From contig NZ_WMIB01000031.1 in assembly GCF_009711125.1 (NCBI RefSeq), positions 1 to 35,752 on the forward strand: DNA of 35,752 nt, written 5' to 3'. Position 1 is the stretch's first letter; every line of letters starts with the position of its first letter. The DNA comes from Metabacillus mangrovi (GTDB lineage: Bacteria > Bacillota > Bacilli > Bacillales > Bacillaceae). Positions 31,183 to 35,752 of this stretch are shown piece by piece. The notes below the pieces were generated by a model. It worked only from the letters and a program-made list of their open reading frames with translations, did no database searches and had not been told where the DNA came from. A program made the translations under genes and the position numbers.

Positions 31183-31740
31183 ATGGAAGAGGATGAACTG
31201 ATTAAGAGAGCGCGGCAAGGGAGTGCCACAGCATTTCAGCAGCTGGTGGAAATATACAGACCGGTTGTAGAACGGTTTGCTTTTCAGCTTGGAAACCGCG
31301 CTTCCGATATAGATGATATTACACAGGAAGTTTTTATCAGAGTATACCGGTTTCTTGATCAATTTTCTAAATCAAAGTTTTCAACGTGGCTTTATAAAAT
31401 AACACTGAACGTAACAAGAGACGCCGGCAGGAAACGGACTTCCTCCATCAAAAAAGTATTGAAACTTCAGAGTGAACAGAATGACCCGTACCCCGCAGCA
31501 GAAGCAATCGCTCTGAAAAATGAAAAAGACCGGGTGCTGCATATTTGCCTGCAGAAGCTTGACAGCAAATATAAAATTCCGATCATCCTGTTTTATTTTC
31601 ATGAAAAAAAGTATGACGAGATAGCCGAAATTACCTCTCTTACTTTATCAGCTGTGAAAACAAGAATTCTGAGGGGCAAAGGGCTTTTGAAGAAGGCTCT
31701 GGAGGAGTACGAAAAGAAAGAAGGTGAGACACATGGATGA
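31183..31740 (+). CDS. ECF (sigma-70 family, group 4) sigma factor
   Basis: 185 residues. Region 2: FQQLVEIYRPVVERFAFQLG, DIDDITQEVFIRVYRFLDQF and KFSTWLYKITLNVTRDAGRK. Region 4: LDSKYKIPIILFYFHEKKYDEIAEITSLTLSAVKTRILRGKGLLKKAL. No region 1.1 or 3, the ECF layout. GAAAGGGGGGGC precedes ATG 31183. The stop overlaps the start of the anti-sigma gene (ATGGATGA), typical of sigma/anti-sigma pairs. I cannot match it to a particular B. subtilis ECF factor. The pair, with the XRE gene, lies between alaT and yugI, which are close neighbours in B. subtilis, so it is an insertion. Confidence 0.9.
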   Translation: MEEDELIKRARQGSATAFQQLVEIYRPVVERFAFQLGNRASDIDDITQEVFIRVYRFLDQFSKSKFSTWLYKITLNVTRDAGRKRTSSIKKVLKLQSEQNDPYPAAEAIALKNEKDRVLHICLQKLDSKYKIPIILFYFHEKKYDEIAEITSLTLSAVKTRILRGKGLLKKALEEYEKKEGETHG

Positions 31741-33364
31741 TAAAGAATTTGATGAACGGCTCGCACAGCTCGGAACAGCATATAACAGCCTTCCTGCTAT
31801 CACGGGCTCAAAAGAAATCGCAGAAAAAGTGTTCAAGAAAGAAGGAAAGAAAAAACAGCGTTTTCTCAAATTGCCTGCTGCTGCAGGGTTTGCAGGTGTA
31901 TTCCTTGCAGGAGGACTGCTTGCATTTCAGATCCTTGGAGGTCAGGGCGAAATGAACAATGGGACATTCGTTCAGCAAAATAATCCTCCTTCACAGAATG
32001 AAATCCAGGAAAAAACGTCACAGGCTCAGCAGCTATTTAAAGACCGGCTGAATGAGCTCAAAACGGATACCGGGAATGAAGATGCTGAGCTTTATCCTTT
32101 TGTTCAGGAAGCACAAGATTCAATCCAGGCTTTTTCATCACAGCCTTTTGCAAATAAAAAGGAACTCGACCGCCAGTATGCTAAGCTGACAGCCTTGATC
32201 GATACGCGCGTTTCATCTATCGCTGATACAGCGGATCGTTTGGCGGAAACGAAAAGAACCGGAGAAAACATTACAAATGATGAACTGCTTCTCCTGCTTG
32301 CTAAACAGGATCAGATGTTCGAATGGTATACAGAGAAGTGGCAGAATATCGCAAGTGATGCTGCACCAGGATCGGGTGGCTTCGAAGCAGCCCTGGTATC
32401 AATGAACAGCGGTTCCTACGGAGATGAAGAAATCCGTCCGGTTATCAGCGAAATTCGAAATGCCGGCTATCGGTTTTTCCATGAAGGGGAAGGAATGATC
32501 AATATTCAGCCTGATTACAGCTGGACCTCTGCAAAGCTTGAGGGCAGTCTGGAAAAGGAGGCAGCTGAATGGCTTGATCTGATGCTCTATGAACCATTCT
32601 CTTCTGAAGGGGGAGTGCACGACTACAGCAAGCTAGCCAATCAGCTTCTCAAGATGGAACAGTACGTGCTGAACCATCCGAACTTTGGAAGAATCGATCA
32701 GGTTAAATCGGAGTATAAGGAACTGCTGACAGCATACATTGCAGGAGGATTTTATCCGCTGTATGATGAACCGGGAAGCCCTGAATTCTTAAAGAGCTAT
32801 GACTGGATAAAAAGTGAGCATGCATCCTCCGCAACATTCCAGGCGGTCAAACCATACGAAGACTTATATAATCAAGGCGAGCTGGAAAAAGGGCAGGATC
32901 CGGAATCAGGAATTGTCCCGGACATTCCTCAGGTGCTGAAAACAGCTGAGCCAAACGGAGCCTTCCCTGTGAGACTGTTTCCTCTGACCAGTGAGCTGAA
33001 GGGAATGTATGGGGAAATAAAAAAATCCGGAAGCCTTTCCGCGTTGGAACCTGAAGCTGCTTATAAAGGGTTAAATGTAACAGAATCCACCGCATTCCTG
33101 CGCGTGTATCTATACGCATTGCAGAAAAAGGATTGGGAGACAGCCTATCTGCTCACCGACAAGAGGCTTTCGTTAGAGGAGTTTAAGGGAAAATCGAAAC
33201 AAACAGATGCGGAAAAGCTCTCGCGAGAAGTTTATCTGATCAGGGAGAATTTTAACGAAGACCGCACTGTAGCGATCGAACTTTTTTTAAGGGATGGCAC
33301 TAAGCAAACCTTCCACGCAAAGCAGGATGGGACACCGTTAAGTACAAAAATAGCAGTTAAATAA
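31733..33364 (+). CDS. Membrane anti-sigma factor with large extracytoplasmic domain
   Basis: 543 residues. The short cytosolic N-terminus (about 1-40) should bind the sigma factor; one membrane span (about 42-65, LPAAAGFAGVFLAGGLLAFQILG) is followed by a roughly 475-residue outside part. That part is rich in Glu, Gln and Lys, largely helical up to residue 260, and ends with a compact region (NVTESTAFLRVYLYALQKKDWETAY, VYLIRENFNEDRTVAIELFLRDGTKQTF). No RsiV/RsiX-type domain or peptidase is recognisable. AAGGTG precedes ATG 31733; the GTG at 31724 is part of the site. Role by context: holds the sigma factor until an envelope signal triggers release. Confidence 0.75.
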   Translation: MDDKEFDERLAQLGTAYNSLPAITGSKEIAEKVFKKEGKKKQRFLKLPAAAGFAGVFLAGGLLAFQILGGQGEMNNGTFVQQNNPPSQNEIQEKTSQAQQLFKDRLNELKTDTGNEDAELYPFVQEAQDSIQAFSSQPFANKKELDRQYAKLTALIDTRVSSIADTADRLAETKRTGENITNDELLLLLAKQDQMFEWYTEKWQNIASDAAPGSGGFEAALVSMNSGSYGDEEIRPVISEIRNAGYRFFHEGEGMINIQPDYSWTSAKLEGSLEKEAAEWLDLMLYEPFSSEGGVHDYSKLANQLLKMEQYVLNHPNFGRIDQVKSEYKELLTAYIAGGFYPLYDEPGSPEFLKSYDWIKSEHASSATFQAVKPYEDLYNQGELEKGQDPESGIVPDIPQVLKTAEPNGAFPVRLFPLTSELKGMYGEIKKSGSLSALEPEAAYKGLNVTESTAFLRVYLYALQKKDWETAYLLTDKRLSLEEFKGKSKQTDAEKLSREVYLIRENFNEDRTVAIELFLRDGTKQTFHAKQDGTPLSTKIAVK

Positions 33365-33398
33365 AGGCTGACTCTTAGTGAGAAAGCCATTCAATGAA

Positions 33399-33432
33399 AA
33401 CCCCCGGTAAGCGTTCAAACTGCCGGGGGTTT
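33399..33432 (+). terminator. Terminator after the anti-sigma gene
   Basis: AACCCCCGG (33399-33407) pairs with CCGGGGGTT (33423-33431), loop of 15, with flanking A and T stretches. It is 34 bases past the stop codon. Confidence 0.75.
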
Positions 33433-33588
33433 AGTCTTTACATTTCGGGTCAGGCTAATAAATGTGAAAGGCCCGGCGGCTGTTTGCAGAAGCCAGCTCC
33501 ACCGGGAAAAAGCCAAGTGATTTCTTGGTCCATCAATTCCAGGAAACAGTTAATGATAAGAAGGCTTTCAAAAAGCTTTATCCTGTGA

Positions 33589-33594
33589 TATAAT
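33589..33594 (+). promoter_or_regulatory. -10 element of yugI
   Basis: TGATATAAT gives a perfect -10 54 bases before yugI; no good -35. The stretch 33433-33588 upstream has no gene but shows nested short inverted repeats (33471-33506, 33513-33528). Confidence 0.45.
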
Positions 33595-33647
33595 TTTTAC
33601 TTGCGTATCTATGTAGACCGAAATAATAATTTTTAGGAGTGTTAACG

Positions 33648-34037
33648 ATGACAGCCACTTATGAAGTTGGAAACGTATATACAGGAAAAGTAACAGGCAT
33701 CCAGCCTTACGGAGCTTTTGTTGCTCTTGATGGCGATACTCAGGGACTTGTTCATATTTCCGAAGTAACTCACAGCTTTGTTAAAGATATTAACGAGCAT
33801 TTGAAAGTTGGAGAAGAAGTTCAGGTAAAGGTTCTTTCTATTGATGAAAAAGCCGGTAAAATGAGCCTTTCCATCCGTGCAACACAAGATGCTCCAGAGC
33901 GCACTGAAGTTAAAAAACAGCCGAGAAAGAAACAGCCGGCTGCAGCAGCTGCTTCCTACTCTTCAGGTGACTCAGCTCAAGGCTTCAACACCTTGAAAGA
34001 AAAGCTTGAAGAATGGATCGAGCAATCCAAAAAATAA
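33648..34037 (+). CDS. yugI: YugI (general stress protein 13), S1 RNA-binding domain
   Basis: 129 residues (B. subtilis 130). N-terminal S1 domain: YEVGNVYTGKVTGIQPYGAFVALDGDTQGLVHISEVTHSFVKDINEHLKVGEEVQVKVLSIDEKAGKMSLSIRAT, an OB-fold RNA-binding module. The C-terminal part is a basic, Ala/Lys/Gln-rich linker (KKQPRKKQPAAAAA) and an acidic helix (FNTLKEKLEEWIEQSKK). Probably binds RNA on or near the ribosome. TTAGGAGTG precedes ATG 33648. Codon use (many GCT, GTT, CTT) suggests high expression. Confidence 0.87.
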   Translation: MTATYEVGNVYTGKVTGIQPYGAFVALDGDTQGLVHISEVTHSFVKDINEHLKVGEEVQVKVLSIDEKAGKMSLSIRATQDAPERTEVKKQPRKKQPAAAAASYSSGDSAQGFNTLKEKLEEWIEQSKK

Positions 34038-34050
34038 GCCTTACATTTAG

Positions 34051-34081
34051 AGCACCCGGTCATTTGCCCGGGTGCTTATTT
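34051..34081. terminator. Terminator between yugI and the MFS gene
   Basis: AGCACCCGG (34051-34059) pairs with CCGGGTGCT (34068-34076), followed by TATTTAATTTTT. It lies between convergent genes. Confidence 0.8.
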
Positions 34082-35480
34082 AATTTTTCCGGTTTTCTTT
34101 AATAAAGAAGGCGAGAATGGTCCCTAACAGACAAAGGAACCCGGTTACCATAAACGAAGCATTGATTCCGCTGATCATGTTTTCTTTCCCTTCTCCAGAA
34201 GCGCTGAACTGGGAGGCAGCAATGATCGTAAACAGGACGGCAGTTCCGATGGAACCGGCAATTTGTCTGAGCGTATTGTTCATGGCTGACCCATGGGAAA
34301 TCAAATGCTGAGGAAGCTGATTCAGCCCGGCAGTAGTAACAGGCATCATCACCATCCCGATTCCAAGAAGCCGGACAGCATTTACAGACGCAAGGTATGC
34401 AAAGGTAGTAGACGCTGACAGGCTGCTGAGCATAAAGGTAGTTGCCGAAGCAATAATCAGCCCCGGTATGGCCAGCTTTTTTGCTCCGATTTTATCATAA
34501 AGCCTTCCGGAAACCGGAGAAAGAATTCCCATAACGATGGCTCCCGGCAAGAGCATCAAGCCTGACTTTAAAGCTGAAAAACCAAGGGCATTCTGCATGT
34601 AAATCGGCAGGATGGTGGCACTGGAAATCATAATCAGAAAAACAATGGCGGCGATTGAAGTCGTGACCGAGAAAACCCGGTTTTTAAAAACGCTGAACTC
34701 CAGAATCGGTTCCTTAAGTTTAAACTGCCTGGAGATAAACAGAAACAGAGAGATTGCTCCTACAAGAAGGGAGATCAGTACGGCTGGACTGCTCCACCCG
34801 GAATTGCCCGCGCTGCTGAATCCAAATAAAAGCCCGCCAAAGCCAAAGGTCGACAGCACAATGGAAAGATAGTCGATTTTAGGAGAAGTCTGCTCCGTTA
34901 CGTTTTTAATAACAAGGAAGGCGATAACAAGATCAACGACAGCGATGGGGAGCACGACTTCAAAAAGGGTTCTCCAGGAATACTCATCCACGAGCCAGCC
35001 GGAAAGGGTAGGACCAATCGCCGGAGCAAAAGAGATCACCAAACCGAAAAACCCCATAGCCTGACCCCGTTTCTCAACAGGGAAAATCACAAAAAGAACA
35101 GTCTGAATGAGCGGCAAAATAATTCCGGCCCCTGCTCCCTGCAGGATTCTCCCGGCCATCAAAACAGTAAATCCGGGCGCAACAGCGCAAATGAGTGTAC
35201 CGGCCCCAAACAACCCCATCGCAAACAAATACAGCGAACGAGTCGAAAACTTCGCTGTCAATAATGCTGTAACAGGGATCATAATCCCGTTAACAAGAAG
35301 GAAAATAGTCTGCAGCCACTGAACCGTGCTGGACGTCAGATCCAAATCCTCCATAATATGCGGAAGGGCTGTAGCAAGGAGTGTCTGATTCAAAATGGCA
35401 ATGAATGCCCCCGACATCAGCACAGCAACAATAGGAATTACTTTAAAATCAATAGATGGACGTGCCTCTGTCTTTTCCAT
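34080..35480 (-). CDS. MFS multidrug exporter, DHA2 (EmrB/QacA) family
   Basis: 466 residues with 14 predicted membrane segments. DHA2 marks: FIAILNQTLLATALPHIMEDLDLTSSTVQWLQTIFLL (motif D1 region), LLTAKFSTRSLYLFAMGLFGAGTLICAVAPGF (motif A-like), LMAGRILQGAGAGIILPL (motif B with Arg), and SFAPAIGPTLSGWLVDEYSWRTLFEVVLP (motif C, antiporter). It is a proton-coupled exporter of drugs or metabolites; the substrate cannot be told. AGAGGGC precedes ATG 35480. A CCTGTACAGG palindrome at 35520-35529 lies 40 bases upstream and might be a regulator site. No TetR/MarR gene is visible inside the window. Confidence 0.87.
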   Translation of the reverse strand: MEKTEARPSIDFKVIPIVAVLMSGAFIAILNQTLLATALPHIMEDLDLTSSTVQWLQTIFLLVNGIMIPVTALLTAKFSTRSLYLFAMGLFGAGTLICAVAPGFTVLMAGRILQGAGAGIILPLIQTVLFVIFPVEKRGQAMGFFGLVISFAPAIGPTLSGWLVDEYSWRTLFEVVLPIAVVDLVIAFLVIKNVTEQTSPKIDYLSIVLSTFGFGGLLFGFSSAGNSGWSSPAVLISLLVGAISLFLFISRQFKLKEPILEFSVFKNRVFSVTTSIAAIVFLIMISSATILPIYMQNALGFSALKSGLMLLPGAIVMGILSPVSGRLYDKIGAKKLAIPGLIIASATTFMLSSLSASTTFAYLASVNAVRLLGIGMVMMPVTTAGLNQLPQHLISHGSAMNNTLRQIAGSIGTAVLFTIIAASQFSASGEGKENMISGINASFMVTGFLCLLGTILAFFIKENRKN

Positions 35481-35529
35481 TTGTCAGCCCTCTTTGTATA
35501 AAGATATAGTACTATTTAGCCTGTACAGG

Positions 35530-35752
35530 GTTTTCTAAACGGAAAAAGTACAGTTGGGGACACGGCGCTTAGAGCTGGACTTCACTTAGTATTCCATCCT
35601 TACATATTGGGAATGTGGATTAAGCGACCGGTCTCCAGGGACGTTATTTCAGTGTGGAAAACGCTTACATGGAGAGGTTCGGTCTCAGACGCAGCTATTT
35701 TCGGAGAAACCACTCCAAAGAAGCCATTCGGGAGCAAATAGCGTCTCCTAAG
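35530..35752. other. Gene-free, structured right-hand end; possible ncRNA or dispersed repeat
   Basis: No coding frame with a start and ribosome-binding site is seen. Several self-complementary pieces occur: AGACGCAGCTATTT (35690-35703 region) against AAATAGCGTCT near 35738-35748 with a two-base bulge, and GGAG-AAACCA-CTCC within that loop. The composition and repeat-like text resemble intergenic dispersed elements of Bacillaceae, but that is recollection only. The window ends inside it. Confidence 0.35.

Noticed and set aside
35520-35529. CCTGTACAGG as a LexA/SOS box before the MFS gene
   Set aside because: It does not fit the Bacillus LexA consensus CGAAC-N4-GTTCG; kept only as a possible regulator palindrome in the MFS entry.
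1-35752. CRISPR arrays, rRNA or tRNA genes, prophage
   Set aside because: No regularly spaced repeats, no tRNA-like cloverleaf with CCA or TTC-loop, and no phage structural or integrase genes were seen; this was by eye only.

Overview
The window comes from a Gram-positive, endospore-forming member of the Bacillaceae. Spore-germination (GerPA/GerPF-type) genes, KinB/KapB/KapD, a ComQXPA quorum-sensing locus with DegQ, and the seven-gene Mrp Na+/H+ antiporter operon occur in nearly the gene order I recall for the Bacillus subtilis yugI-to-yuxH interval. Several B. subtilis genes are missing (yuxJ, the yufL-maeN block) and several are inserted, so this is a relative and not B. subtilis itself. 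I cannot name the species.

Layout. 1-165: right end of an IS200/IS605-type element, with the last codons of TnpB and its overlapping omega-RNA. 146-970: three small GerPA/GerPF-like genes. 1057-3004: an unknown small gene, a possible gene remnant and an HpaB-type flavin monooxygenase. 3190-7100: a small membrane peptide, PdeH (YuxH), an aldo/keto reductase, a TerC-family protein and two unknown small genes. 7150-11805: degQ with a ComA-box-like site, then comQ, comX, comP and comA. 11869-13159: SIMPL-domain protein, tiny membrane peptide, YuxO. 13195-18981: mrpG to mrpA on the minus strand. 19181-23574: small secreted or membrane protein, YufK, YuxK, PbpD, KapD, KapB. 23688-25880: small membrane protein, SodC-like lipoprotein, KinB. 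26145-30559: PatB, YugE, YugF and the AlaR-AlaT pair. 30750-33364: XRE regulator and an ECF sigma factor with a large membrane anti-sigma factor. 33648-35480: YugI (S1 domain) and a DHA2-type MFS exporter. The last 270 bases hold no gene but look structured.

How it works together. ComQ should prenylate ComX; the exported pheromone is sensed by ComP, which phosphorylates ComA. DegQ lies next door with a ComA-like operator, linking quorum sensing to the DegS-DegU network. KinB, KapB and KapD modulate the Spo0A phosphorelay, and a Spo0A-box-like heptamer lies upstream of pdeH (c-di-GMP hydrolysis). Mrp handles Na+/pH homeostasis.

The points most worth a second look are: a ComX precursor ending Trp-Cys; an AT-rich mosaic block covering the 3' part of comQ, comX and the 5' two-thirds of comP; an intrinsic terminator between comP and comA; a 16-bp palindrome upstream of mrpA; a SodC homologue with Thr at a copper-ligand position; an ECF module with a visible autoregulatory-type promoter inserted in a conserved block; and the omega-RNA guide reading into a gerP-like gene.
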